From assembly GCA_018902755.1 (NCBI GenBank), contig JAHIQI010000018.1, forward strand, positions 23,474 to 87,473: a DNA stretch of 64,000 nucleotides. The letters run 5' to 3'. Each line of letters starts with the position of its first letter. Position 1 is the stretch's first letter. The notes beneath the pieces are model-generated. The model was given only the letters and a program-made list of their open reading frames with translations. It was not told the origin of the DNA and ran no database searches. The DNA is from Pseudomonadota bacterium (GTDB lineage Bacteria; Desulfobacterota; Desulfarculia; Desulfarculales; Desulfarculaceae). Positions 19,001 through 26,540 of this stretch are shown here, piece after piece. The translations under genes and the position numbers were made by a program.

Positions 19001-20449
19001 CCGCGCACCCACGAGAAGCTGTTCCAGGACACCCTCAAGACGGCGGGGCTCAACCCCTACCTGTTTGAGATGGCCAACATCCGCGACCAATGCTCCTGGG
19101 TGCACCAGGGCGACCATTCGGCCGCCACGGTCAAGGCCGAGGACTTGATCCGCATGTCCGTGGCCCGGGCCGGTCTCCTGGAGCCCTTGCACCAGTTCCC
19201 CATGGACGTGGAGCAGACCGCCCTGGTCATCGGCGGCGGGCCCGGCGGGCTCACCGCCGCGCTGAGCCTGGCCGAGCAGGGATTCCTCACCCACCTGGTG
19301 GAGCGCTCCGACAAACTGGGCGGCCTGGCCCGGCGCATCCACAGCACGGTGGAGGGCCATCAGGTCCAGCCCTGGCTGGACGATCTCATCGACCGGGTGA
19401 CCCACCACGGGCTCATCCGGGTGCACACCGAAAGCTGGGTAAAGCAGATCAAGGGCCTGGTGGGCCAGTTCACGGCCACCATCCAGGGGCCGGACAAGCC
19501 CTTCACCATCCAGCACGGGGCCACGGTGGTGGCCACCGGGGCCCAGGAGTACCAGCCCAGCGAATACTACTTCGGCCAGGACGAGAGGGTGACCACCCAA
19601 CTCGGCCTGCACGAGGCGCTGCACCAGGATTCCGGCTGCCTGGACGGGGTGGATCGGGTGGTGATGATCCAGTGCGTGGGCAGCCGAGAGCCGGAGCACT
19701 CCTATTGCAGCCGCATCTGCTGCACCGCCGCGGTGGCCAACGCCATCGCCATCAAGAAGGTCAAGCCCGAAGCCGAGGTGTACGTCCTGTTCCGGGACAT
19801 CCGCACCTTTAGCCTGAAGGAGCTTTATTACAAAGAGGCTCGGGAGCTGGGGGTGACCTTCATCCGCTTCGACCCGGACAACCCGCCCCAGGTGACGCCG
19901 GGCCCGGACGGCATGCAGGTGATGGTCCACGACCAGATCCTGGGCCAGTGGATCGCCCTCACCGCCGACAAGCTGGTCTTGAGCGCGGCGGTTCGGCCCA
20001 ACGACGACGCCCACAAGTTCGCCAGCAGCCTGAAGCTGCCCCTGGACAGCGACGGCTTCTTCATGGAGGCCCACCTGAAGCTTAGGCCGGTGGACTTCAC
20101 CGGGGCGGGCTTCTTCATGGCCGGGGCGGCCCACGGGCCCAAGTTCATCGAGGAGGTGATCAGCCAGGCCAAGGCCGCGGCCGCCCGGGCGGCGGTGGTC
20201 CTCAGCCAGGCCCAGCTCCTGGTGGGCGGCGAGGTGGCCGTGGTGGACGCCGAGCGCTGCGTGGCCTGCCTGACCTGCGTGCGCACCTGCCCTTACGGGG
20301 TGCCCCAGGTGAACGAGGAAGGCGTGGTCTACATCGACCCCGCCGCTTGCCAGGGCTGCGGCAACTGCGCCAGCGCCTGCCCCCGCAAGCTCATCCAGGT
20401 GCAACATCACACCGACGCCCAGATCATGGCCAAGGAGCGTGCCCTGTAG
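16016..20449 (+). CDS. hdrA: Giant HdrA with inserted GltD/NfnB-like domain and second HdrA unit
   Basis: The 1477-residue protein is a fusion of three flavoprotein units. Residues 1-130 are the HdrA start: GAGIAG near 22, VEKNISIGG, the NDCSTCMISPKL motif, and ferredoxin motif CTGCGECIKVCP near 117. Residues about 165-600 form a complete GltD/NfnB-like NAD(P)H-FAD unit (Cys-rich start, VGAGPAGL near 263, second fold IGGGNVAVDAA near 391). HdrA then resumes with CLACGICSECYQC near 628 and WIQCVGSR near 724. A second HdrA-like unit begins near 929 (FICHCGINIG) with FAD motif IGGGPGGLTAA near 1072 and ends in two [4Fe-4S] motifs near 1416 and 1445. The ATG at 16016 overlaps the hdrB stop; the open frame upstream is not used. 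Bifurcation using the inserted unit is inference. Confidence 0.92.
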   Translation: MSANVIPLKKGQPSGAVMVAGAGIAGMQSALDLANAGYLVYLVEKNISIGGIMAQLDKTFPTNDCSTCMISPKLIEVSANPNIKIISRATIEKVDGEPGDFTVKLSKQARFIDEDACTGCGECIKVCPVEVPADFNLGLNQRKAIYRHFPQAIPSAFAVDKRGMSPCKNACPAGISVQGYVALIAQGRYKEALRLIRKENPLPAVCGRVCTHPCETACVRAEVDEPIAIRELKRFVSDWEVEQGEMDLPEMKPSRGVKVAIVGAGPAGLTAANYLALEGFEVTIFEALDVAGGMLRVGIPDYRLPPKVLDYEVDYIKRLGVEIRLGQALGRDFTLNELQDEGYECLFMAVGAHKGLRLGVEGEGLPGVASGVEFLRQAALGQAEAPGEKVVVIGGGNVAVDAARTALRLGSKEVTLLYRRTREEMPAYEDEIEEALEEGVNIVYLAAPARFLEKNGRLSGVEVIKMELGEPDASGRRRPIPMEGSNYTMAIDGAMSAIGQAPDLDFLEPKSDIDVDPRARALVDEISLQSSVPWVFCGGDSVTGPATAIEAIAQGKRAAESIRRYIDGEDLRVARETDRTLAKGDTQGILPQPRRRAAQRDPEQRKHDFSEVVQAFSEEQAQSEAARCLACGICSECYQCLEVCQAGAIKHDMRPEELELKVGALLLAPGFKPFDARLKGEYGYGRYPNVITSLEFERILSASGPYGGHVKRPGDGAEPKRVAWIQCVGSRDASVGREYCSYVCCMYAAKQAIIAGEHVPGLNTTIFYMDIRAQGKGFDRYYERARDEHGVRYLRSIPSRVLEDPATGDLIISYYDANDQLVEERFDLLVLSVGLTPNPDAKALSQAARVETDRFGFAQRVELNPLATSREGVYVCGVFQAPRDIPDTVMQASGAAAQAGELLSASRGSEVTTMEYPPERDSAGERPRVGVFICHCGINIGSVVDVPGAVEYAKGLPGVTHAEEFLFTCSTDSQEKMAQVIKEQNLNRMVVASCSPRTHEKLFQDTLKTAGLNPYLFEMANIRDQCSWVHQGDHSAATVKAEDLIRMSVARAGLLEPLHQFPMDVEQTALVIGGGPGGLTAALSLAEQGFLTHLVERSDKLGGLARRIHSTVEGHQVQPWLDDLIDRVTHHGLIRVHTESWVKQIKGLVGQFTATIQGPDKPFTIQHGATVVATGAQEYQPSEYYFGQDERVTTQLGLHEALHQDSGCLDGVDRVVMIQCVGSREPEHSYCSRICCTAAVANAIAIKKVKPEAEVYVLFRDIRTFSLKELYYKEARELGVTFIRFDPDNPPQVTPGPDGMQVMVHDQILGQWIALTADKLVLSAAVRPNDDAHKFASSLKLPLDSDGFFMEAHLKLRPVDFTGAGFFMAGAAHGPKFIEEVISQAKAAAARAAVVLSQAQLLVGGEVAVVDAERCVACLTCVRTCPYGVPQVNEEGVVYIDPAACQGCGNCASACPRKLIQVQHHTDAQIMAKERAL

Positions 20450-20464
20450 GGGCGAGGAGAAGAC

Positions 20465-20923
20465 ATGGGCGAAAAATACGAACCCAAGATACTGGCTCTC
20501 ATCTGCACCTACTGCACCTACACCGCCGCGGACATGGCCGGTTCCATGCGCCTGCAGTATCCCCCCAACGTGCGGGTGATAAAGCTGTTGTGCACCGGCA
20601 AGGTGGACGTGATCTACCTGCTGGAGGCTTTCAAGGCCGGGGCCGACGTGGTCATGGTGAGCGGTTGCGAGATAGGCGACTGCCACTTTCTGGAAGGCAA
20701 TCTCAGGGCCAAGGAGAGGGTGGCCCACGCCAAAACCCTCCTGGATGACCTGGGGCTGGGGGGGGACCGCCTGGAGATGTTCCACATCGGGGCCAGCGAC
20801 GCCCCCAAGTGGGCCGAGGCGGTTAAGTTGATGACTCGCCGAGCCCATGAGCTGGGGCCCAATCCCTTGGGCCGCAAGAAGCCGAGGGCCGCGCAAACCA
20901 ATATTGAGGAGCTCAGAGCATGA
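20465..20923 (+). CDS. mvhD: MvhD-like [2Fe-2S] electron-transfer subunit
   Basis: The 152-residue protein matches MvhD along its whole length. It has CTYCTYTAADMAG at the N-terminus, LCTGKVD near 40, and SGCEIGDCHFLEGN near 68, then the C-terminal helices with MFHIGASDAPKWAEAV. MvhD links HdrA to a hydrogenase, dehydrogenase or reductase in Hdr complexes. The ATG has a GGCGAGGAGA site and the stop overlaps the metV start by ATGA. Position between hdrA and metV matches the order of the Moorella-type MetVF-Hdr complex. Confidence 0.93.
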   Translation: MGEKYEPKILALICTYCTYTAADMAGSMRLQYPPNVRVIKLLCTGKVDVIYLLEAFKAGADVVMVSGCEIGDCHFLEGNLRAKERVAHAKTLLDDLGLGGDRLEMFHIGASDAPKWAEAVKLMTRRAHELGPNPLGRKKPRAAQTNIEELRA

Positions 20924-21597
20924 TCGTAGCGGAGCGAAAACCCTTTGACGAGATAGCCGCGGCCACCTCCGGCTTCCGCAAGGTGCTGGTGGCGGCCTGC
21001 GGCACCTGCGTTGCGGTGTGCCTCACCGGCGGCGAAAAGGAGGCGGGCATCCTGGCCGCCCAGCTGGACATGGCCGCCACGCTCGGGGACCGGGAACAGG
21101 TTTTCAGCGTGGGCTGCGTGGAGCGCCAGTGCGACCGGGAGTTCCTGGAAGAGCTGGGGCCCCAGATCGCCGAGGCCGACGCGGTGATCTCCATGGCCTG
21201 CGGTGCGGGCATCCAGTTTTTGGCCGAGGCCTACCCCGACACCCCGGTTCTTTCCGGGGTGAACACCACCTTCATCGGGGTCAACGAGGACGTGGGGGTT
21301 TGGACCGAGCGCTGCCGCTCTTGCCGCGACTGCGTGCTCAGCATAACCGGCGGGGTGTGTCCCATCGCCCTGTGCCCCAAGGGCATGCTCAACGGCCCCT
21401 GCGGCGGGGCGGACCAGGGCAAGTGCGAGACCGACCGCGAGCGCGACTGCGCCTGGAGCGTGATCTACCGCCGCCTGGAGAACACCGGCCGCCTTGCCAA
21501 CCTGGAAGAGGTGATCGAGGCCAGGGACCATCGCGACCTGCTGCCGGGCCGCCAGGTGCACCCGGCCTACCAACGGAGGTACAGCGCTCATGAGTAA
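20920..21597 (+). CDS. metV: Methylene-tetrahydrofolate reductase small subunit MetV
   Basis: The 225-residue protein has an N-terminal part with CGTCVAVC, VGCVERQC and SMACGAG. The C-terminal cysteine-rich MetV-type domain contains CRSCRDCVL, GVCPIALCPKG, GPCGG and CETDRERDCAW. In acetogens MetV is an iron-sulfur partner of MetF that delivers electrons for the reduction of methylene-H4folate. Translation is coupled to mvhD (4-bp overlap) and to metF (8-bp overlap). Direction of the reaction in this organism, toward CO2 fixation or acetate oxidation, cannot be told from sequence. Confidence 0.92.
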   Translation: MIVAERKPFDEIAAATSGFRKVLVAACGTCVAVCLTGGEKEAGILAAQLDMAATLGDREQVFSVGCVERQCDREFLEELGPQIAEADAVISMACGAGIQFLAEAYPDTPVLSGVNTTFIGVNEDVGVWTERCRSCRDCVLSITGGVCPIALCPKGMLNGPCGGADQGKCETDRERDCAWSVIYRRLENTGRLANLEEVIEARDHRDLLPGRQVHPAYQRRYSAHE

Positions 21598-22366
21598 GTT
21601 CAGCGATGCCCTGGCCGGGGGCAAGTTCGTCCTCACCGTGGAAATGGACCCGCCCCGGGGCACCGCCCTGGGGGATATGTACGCCTTGGCCAAGGGCCTG
21701 TCCGCCAAGGTGGACGCGGTGGTGGTCAGCGACAACCGCGGCGCCGTGGCCCGCATGAGCCCGGTGCTGGCCGCCCATCATCTGATCAAACACACCGGGG
21801 CCGAGGTGATCCTCACCCTGACCTGCCGCGACCGCAACCGCCTGGCCCTGACCAGCGAGATGCTGGCCGCCGCCGCCGGGGGGGTGCAGAACCTGCTGCT
21901 GGTGAGCGGCGACTTCGTGACCCTGGGCGACCAGCCCGGCACCCGCCCGGTGTACGACCTGGACTCGGTGCAGGCCCTCGTCCTGGCCTCCCTCCTGGCC
22001 CAGGGGCGGGACTTCTCCGGCGAGCTGGCCGAACCGGCCGCCTTCTTCCTGGGGGCCAGCCTGCCGGTGGCCACCGATCCCCCCGGCCTGGCGGGCATCA
22101 AGTTCTCCAAGAAGCTCAAGGCCGGGGCCGGGTATTTCATGACCCAGCCGGTGAGCGGCGCGGCGGACCTCGATGCCCTGGCCAAGCTGCCCATGGCGGC
22201 CGACACCAAGATCATCGCCGGTCTGGAGCTGGGGGCCGATCAAGAGGCCGGGCCTCTGTTGGAGCTGGCCAAGGAGCTCAAGGGCGGCGGCAAGGCGGCC
22301 GGAGTGCACCTGGCCTGCCCGGAGGCTCCCCAGCGGTTGACCGAATTGGTGGACAAGCTCAGCTAG
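21590..22366 (+). CDS. metF: Methylene-tetrahydrofolate reductase catalytic subunit MetF
   Basis: The 258-residue protein is a short-form MetF TIM barrel. It has FVLTVEMDPPRG at the start (MetF normally has a Glu here), VSDNRGAVARM, LTCRDRNR, a segment LLLVSGDFVTLGDQPG, and YFMTQPV near 185. It lacks the C-terminal extension of NADH-dependent longer enzymes, as expected when MetV supplies the electrons. It interconverts 5,10-methylene- and 5-methyl-tetrahydrofolate in the cytoplasm. The start overlaps metV by 8 bp, and it ends 15 bp before the QmoA-like gene. Confidence 0.93.
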   Translation: MSKFSDALAGGKFVLTVEMDPPRGTALGDMYALAKGLSAKVDAVVVSDNRGAVARMSPVLAAHHLIKHTGAEVILTLTCRDRNRLALTSEMLAAAAGGVQNLLLVSGDFVTLGDQPGTRPVYDLDSVQALVLASLLAQGRDFSGELAEPAAFFLGASLPVATDPPGLAGIKFSKKLKAGAGYFMTQPVSGAADLDALAKLPMAADTKIIAGLELGADQEAGPLLELAKELKGGGKAAGVHLACPEAPQRLTELVDKLS

Positions 22367-22381
22367 GAAAAGGAGACCAAC

Positions 22382-23614
22382 GTGGGTCTGCCTAAGAAAC
22401 AAGTATTGGTAATCGGCGGCGGGGTGGCCGGAGCCACCACCGCCCTGGACCTGGCCGAGCAGGGCGTGGCGGTGCACCTGGTGGAGCGCGACGACTTCCT
22501 GGGAGGCCGGGCCGCCCAGCTGGCCTGCAAGGCCCTGGACAGCTGCCTGAAGTGCAACGGCTGCCTGGCCGAGCCGCGCCTGGCCGCCCTGACCAGCCAC
22601 CCGCTCATCACCCTGCACCGCGCCTCGACGGTGGCCAACCTCACCGGCTTCGACGGCGGCTACCAGGCGGTGATCGACACCCGCCCCGCCTACATCGACG
22701 CCGAGCGCTGCACCGCCTGCGGCCTGTGTTTGGAGGCCTGCCCCGAGGTGGAGGCGGGAGCCATCCGCGCCCCGCGCCTGGCCGCCGAGGCCCCGCGCCT
22801 GGCAATCGACGAAACAGCCTGCCTGTATTTCAAGGACGGCCAGTCCACGGTGTGCCGCGACGTGTGTCCCGAGGAGGCCATCGATTTCGGCCGCCAGGGC
22901 GACAGCCAGACCCTGGACTTCGCGGCGGTGGTGTTGGCCACCGGCTTCACGCCCTACGACCCCACCCCGGCCTCGCGCCTGGGCTACGGCCTGTTCCCGG
23001 ACGTGATCACCGCCATGGAGCTGGAGGAGATGCTGCGCACCCAGGGCCGGGCCGTCCGCCCCAGCGACGGCGAGGCCGCGGGCAAGGTGGCTTTCGTGCA
23101 GTGCGTGGGCAGCCGGGACGTGAACGGCAACAACTACTGCTCCCGGGTCTGCTGCGGCTACGCCCTGCGCCTGGGCCGCGCTCTGGCCGCGCGCCAGCAG
23201 GCCGAGGTGGCGGTGTTCTACATGGACCTGCAAAGCTTCGGCCACGCGGTGGACGAGTTTTTGGAGGCCGCGGCCGGCGAGCTGCGCCTTGTGCGCTCCA
23301 TGCCCTACGACATCCACCAGCCCCCCGAGGGCTCGGTGATGCTGGACTACCAGCCCAGCCCCGGCGCTCCCCCCACCAGCGAGCCCTTCGACCTGGTGGT
23401 GCTGAGCGTGGGCCTGGCCCCCAACCCGGACAACCCGGCCCTGGCCCAAATGGCGGGCCTGGACCTGAACCGCCACGGCTTTTTGGCCCCGGGCAAGCAA
23501 GGGGTTTTCCTGGCCGGCACCGCCCAGCGGCCCATGGACGTGGCCGAGGCGGTGGCCTCGGCCGGGCGCGCCGCTCAGGGCGCCCTCACCTATCTAGCGG
23601 AGATGCAACCATGA
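22382..23614 (+). CDS. QmoA/HdrA-like FAD iron-sulfur protein
   Basis: The 410-residue protein begins with a GTG seven bases after AAAAGGAG. It has an FAD motif IGGGVAGATTA near 10, VERDDFLGG, a Cys-containing segment SCLKCNGC near 55, a [4Fe-4S] motif CTACGLCLEACP near 112, a second Cys group (CLYF, CRDVCP) near 155, and FVQCVGSRD near 240. Length and layout match QmoA, the HdrA-like subunit of the quinone-interacting oxidoreductase of sulfate reducers. It overlaps the next gene by ATGA. No qmoC or aprAB is next to it, so it is probably a methyl-branch paralogue rather than the sulfate-reduction copy. Confidence 0.85.
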   Translation: MGLPKKQVLVIGGGVAGATTALDLAEQGVAVHLVERDDFLGGRAAQLACKALDSCLKCNGCLAEPRLAALTSHPLITLHRASTVANLTGFDGGYQAVIDTRPAYIDAERCTACGLCLEACPEVEAGAIRAPRLAAEAPRLAIDETACLYFKDGQSTVCRDVCPEEAIDFGRQGDSQTLDFAAVVLATGFTPYDPTPASRLGYGLFPDVITAMELEEMLRTQGRAVRPSDGEAAGKVAFVQCVGSRDVNGNNYCSRVCCGYALRLGRALAARQQAEVAVFYMDLQSFGHAVDEFLEAAAGELRLVRSMPYDIHQPPEGSVMLDYQPSPGAPPTSEPFDLVVLSVGLAPNPDNPALAQMAGLDLNRHGFLAPGKQGVFLAGTAQRPMDVAEAVASAGRAAQGALTYLAEMQP

Positions 23615-25743
23615 GTGCCCGCGTAGGCGTCTTCCTTTGCCAGGGGGGCCGCAGCCAGGCCGATTCCCTGGAGTTTAAAAAACTGCGCTGGACCGCCGAG
23701 GCCTTTGACCAGGGCCGGGTATTCACCGTTGCCCACACCTGCCAGGCCCAGGGCGCGGCCGCCGTGGCCCGCCTGATAAAAGAGCACGAGCTGACCTCGG
23801 CGGTGGTGGGGGCCTGTCCCCTGCTGCACAATCCCGGCGGGCTCAGCCGGGCCTTGTCCGCCGAGGGCCTGGACCCGCAGATGGCCACCGTCCTGGACCT
23901 GTGCGCCAAGCCCGAGGGCGAGGCCAGCGGGGTTTGCGCCGTGGCGCCCGGAGCCCAGGCCGCCCTGAGCCAGGCCTTGTGCGGCGAGCAGTTCAAGCAG
24001 GAGCTTCCCCTGGAGGATCTGGCCGTGGCCACCAGCGTCTTGGTGGTGGGCGAGGGCCTGCCCGCCCTGTGGGCCGCCCGTGGTCTGCTCAAGGCCGGGT
24101 ACCATCCGGTGCTCCTCACCCCCAGCCAGCGCCTGGCTCCCCCAGCCCTCCTGCTGGGCACCGAGGCGGTGGACGAGGCCGCCGCCCTGGCCAAGGAACT
24201 GGAAGAGGCCGAGGGCGTCACCCTCATCCGCCAGGGCCGGCTGCTGGGCCTGGGCGGGGGGGCGGGCAACTTCACCGCCACCATCGCCGACCGGGCCGGG
24301 GAGATCAGGAGCCTGAGCGTAGGCGGGGTCATCGTGGCCCAGGCCCCGCCCAAGGCCCTGAACCTGCCGCCCCAGGGCCTGGCCGCCGGTGAGCGGGTGG
24401 TGTCCCTGGAGGAGCTGGCCTCTCTGCTGCAAGCCCCGGAGCACCTCAAGAAACGCCTGGGCCAAGGCCCCTACACCGTGGCCCTGGGAGTGGGTCTGGG
24501 CCGTCAGGCCGCGCCCCTGGACCTCATCGGGGCCATGAACTGCGCCCGCAAGCTGGCCGCCGGGCCCCAGAACCGGGTGGTGTTGTTCACCAACAACGCC
24601 AAGGTGGCGGGCGACGACCTGGAGGCCCTGACCCAGCAGGTGCGCGGCGAGGGGGTGGTGTTCGTAAAGTTCACCACCGGCGGCCTGCGCGGCGACGAAA
24701 CCCACGAGGGGGTGGAGCTTCAGTGGGACGAGGAGATCCTGGGTGCGACCATGGCCGACCACTTCGACCTGTTGGCCCTGGACCAGGCCCCCGCCCCCAC
24801 CCCGGCCTACCACGAGCTGGCCCACCGCCTGGGCCTCAGCGTGGGGCGCGACGGCTACTTGCAGCCCGAGGCGGTCAACGCCCTGCCCGCCAAGAGCCGC
24901 CGGGCCGGGGTGTGGCTGGTGGGACCGGCCAGGGGCCAGGGCGACCTGGAGCGCTGGGCCGACGAGGTGCAGGAGGCGCTCTACGGGGTGCGCCGCCTGC
25001 TGGCCCAGGGCACGGTGCGGGTGGAGAGCAGCCGGGTCATGGTGGACCGCAAGCGCTGCACCATCTGCCTAACCTGCGTGCGGGTCTGCCCCGAAGGGGC
25101 AATGGACCGCCTGTTCCGCCGCCCCATGAGCAACCCCCTGGCCTGCACCGGCTGCGGCACCTGCGCCGCCGAGTGCCCCATGGAGGCCATCCAGATCGTG
25201 GGCCAGGAGGACTCCCGCTACAGCGGGGAGATCGCCGCCGCCGCGGGCAGGGTGGGAGACCTGGGCCAGGCCGTGGAGCGCCGATTGCTGGTGCTGGCCT
25301 GCGCCAACTCCGCCTCCCCGGCCCTGCACGCCGCCCGCTTGCAGGGCGCGGCCCTTCCCTCCGGCCTCAGGCTGGTGCAGGTGCCCTGCGCGGGCAAGGT
25401 GGACGCGGACATGGTCTTGGAGGGACTCCAGCGCGGCTTCGACGGGGTGCTGATCCTCTCCTGCCACCCGGACGCCTGCTACTCGCTCACCGGCAGCACT
25501 TGGGCCAACATGCGCGCCGGGCACCTCGGCAACCTGCTGGCCGAGACCGGCCTGGAGCCGGAGCGGCTCATGCTCTCGGGGGTGGCCCCCAGCCAGTCCA
25601 AGGAGGTGTTGGCGGTGATCAAAAAGGCGCTGGCCACCCTGGACCAGCTGGGACCCAGCCCCCTGAAGGTGGGGGCCCAGGTGCGCGAGGTGCTCACCCG
25701 CTACACCCTGGACATGGACGACACCTTCTCCATAGTGGGCTAG
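23611..25743 (+). CDS. QmoB-like HdrA-MvhD fusion protein
   Basis: The 710-residue protein has an HdrA-type N-terminal domain in which the cysteines are largely lost (FLCQGG, AHTCQAQG). A degenerate dinucleotide fold follows (VGEGLPALWAARGL), then two [4Fe-4S] motifs near 485-525 (CTICLTCVRVCP and CTGCGTCAAECP). The C-terminal MvhD-like domain, from about 570, contains CANSAS, CAGKVD and SCHPDACYS. QmoB has the same order of parts. The ATG at 23611 overlaps the preceding stop; the longer open frame starting near 22552 is antisense-free but lies over the QmoA-like gene and is not used. It is the last gene of the array and ends on a convergent gene. Confidence 0.85.
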   Translation: MSARVGVFLCQGGRSQADSLEFKKLRWTAEAFDQGRVFTVAHTCQAQGAAAVARLIKEHELTSAVVGACPLLHNPGGLSRALSAEGLDPQMATVLDLCAKPEGEASGVCAVAPGAQAALSQALCGEQFKQELPLEDLAVATSVLVVGEGLPALWAARGLLKAGYHPVLLTPSQRLAPPALLLGTEAVDEAAALAKELEEAEGVTLIRQGRLLGLGGGAGNFTATIADRAGEIRSLSVGGVIVAQAPPKALNLPPQGLAAGERVVSLEELASLLQAPEHLKKRLGQGPYTVALGVGLGRQAAPLDLIGAMNCARKLAAGPQNRVVLFTNNAKVAGDDLEALTQQVRGEGVVFVKFTTGGLRGDETHEGVELQWDEEILGATMADHFDLLALDQAPAPTPAYHELAHRLGLSVGRDGYLQPEAVNALPAKSRRAGVWLVGPARGQGDLERWADEVQEALYGVRRLLAQGTVRVESSRVMVDRKRCTICLTCVRVCPEGAMDRLFRRPMSNPLACTGCGTCAAECPMEAIQIVGQEDSRYSGEIAAAAGRVGDLGQAVERRLLVLACANSASPALHAARLQGAALPSGLRLVQVPCAGKVDADMVLEGLQRGFDGVLILSCHPDACYSLTGSTWANMRAGHLGNLLAETGLEPERLMLSGVAPSQSKEVLAVIKKALATLDQLGPSPLKVGAQVREVLTRYTLDMDDTFSIVG

Positions 25744-26483
25744 AGAGTTAGCTCCATACCGTCGTCCGCCGTCTCGCCGGGAAGTTCATCCACATGGGCC
25801 AGCATGTCCTGGCTCATGTGGGTGAATATCAAGCGTCCGGGGTTCAGCGCCTCGCGCCGCTTCAGCATGTCCGTGCAGCTCATATGATATTTGATGGGCC
25901 GCTCATAAAAGTAGGCCTCGGCGATCAACAGGTCCGCCCCGCCCAGGATCGGCAACAGCTCGTCCACCCACTGGGTGTCGCCGGTGTAGGCCAGGCTCTT
26001 GCCCGTCGCCTCGATCCTCAGCGCCAGGGCGGGCGCGCCCGAGGCGTGCAGCCCCTCGGCCACCTTCACCGACAGGCCGCACCACTTCACGGCCGCACCG
26101 GGGGTCATTTCGGTGATCTCGGTGGCGAATTTGCGCTGTATCCGGCTGGCGCCGGGGAAGTTCACCTCCAGGGAGTCCACCAGGCGCGAGGCCAGGCCCA
26201 CCGGCCCGGCCAATAGCAGGGGCTCGGTGCGTTTGGAGTGCAGTTGGGCGTCCAGGATGAAAAAGGGCAGCCCGCCGAAGTGGTCGCCGTGCAGGTGGGA
26301 GATGAGGATGCCGTCGATGGAGCCGGGGTCCACGCCGTAGCGTTGCAGGGAGATCAGGGCCGAAGCCCCGCAGTCCAAAAGCACCCGGCGGCCCTCCCAC
26401 TGAAGCAGGATGCAGGCCTGCAAGCGGCCGCCGTGGCCGAAGGCGTCGCCCGACCCCAGGAACTTCACCGTTAGTCCGGCCAT
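25740..26483 (-). CDS. MBL-fold metallohydrolase (RNase Z/arylsulfatase-like)
   Basis: The 247-residue protein shows a metallo-beta-lactamase fold. LGSGDAFGHGGR is at the N-terminus, the zinc motif SHLHGDHFGG is near 62, AYTGDTQW is near 167 with the metal-bridging Asp, and the late His is in FTHMSQ. This pattern is typical of the RNase Z/ComA-type and PQQ-synthesis-like hydrolases; the substrate cannot be named. A ribosome site GGAGGGGGTAT lies before the ATG. It ends 4 bp into the stop of the QmoB-like gene (convergent), and 57 bp and a hairpin separate it from the aminotransferase gene upstream. Confidence 0.85.
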   Translation of the reverse strand: MAGLTVKFLGSGDAFGHGGRLQACILLQWEGRRVLLDCGASALISLQRYGVDPGSIDGILISHLHGDHFGGLPFFILDAQLHSKRTEPLLLAGPVGLASRLVDSLEVNFPGASRIQRKFATEITEMTPGAAVKWCGLSVKVAEGLHASGAPALALRIEATGKSLAYTGDTQWVDELLPILGGADLLIAEAYFYERPIKYHMSCTDMLKRREALNPGRLIFTHMSQDMLAHVDELPGETADDGMELTL

Positions 26484-26506
26484 ACCCCCTCCAAATTTTT
26501 TAGGAA

Positions 26507-26534
26507 GCCTCCGGCCCGGCGGCGGGCCGGAGGC
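26507..26534 (-). terminator. GC-rich hairpin after the aminotransferase gene
   Basis: GCCTCCGGCCC pairs with GGGCCGGAGGC (26507-26534) with a short loop, placed seven bases after the stop-side end of the minus-strand gene at 26541. The following bases (TTCC, then A-rich and TTT) are a weak T-run, so termination is likely but not textbook. Confidence 0.55.
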
Positions 26535-26540
26535 GCTGAT

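Noticed and set aside
17234..20896. 1220-codon minus-strand open frame opposite the giant hdrA
   Set aside because: Low-complexity antisense shadow; it lacks motifs while the plus strand encodes a well-defined protein.
22552..23610. Upstream extension of the QmoB-like frame
   Set aside because: It is the out-of-frame shadow of the QmoA-like gene; a start overlapping the previous stop at 23611 explains the real gene.
22382..25743. Calling the pair qmoA and qmoB
   Set aside because: qmoC and aprAB are absent and the context is metVF; only the likeness is stated.
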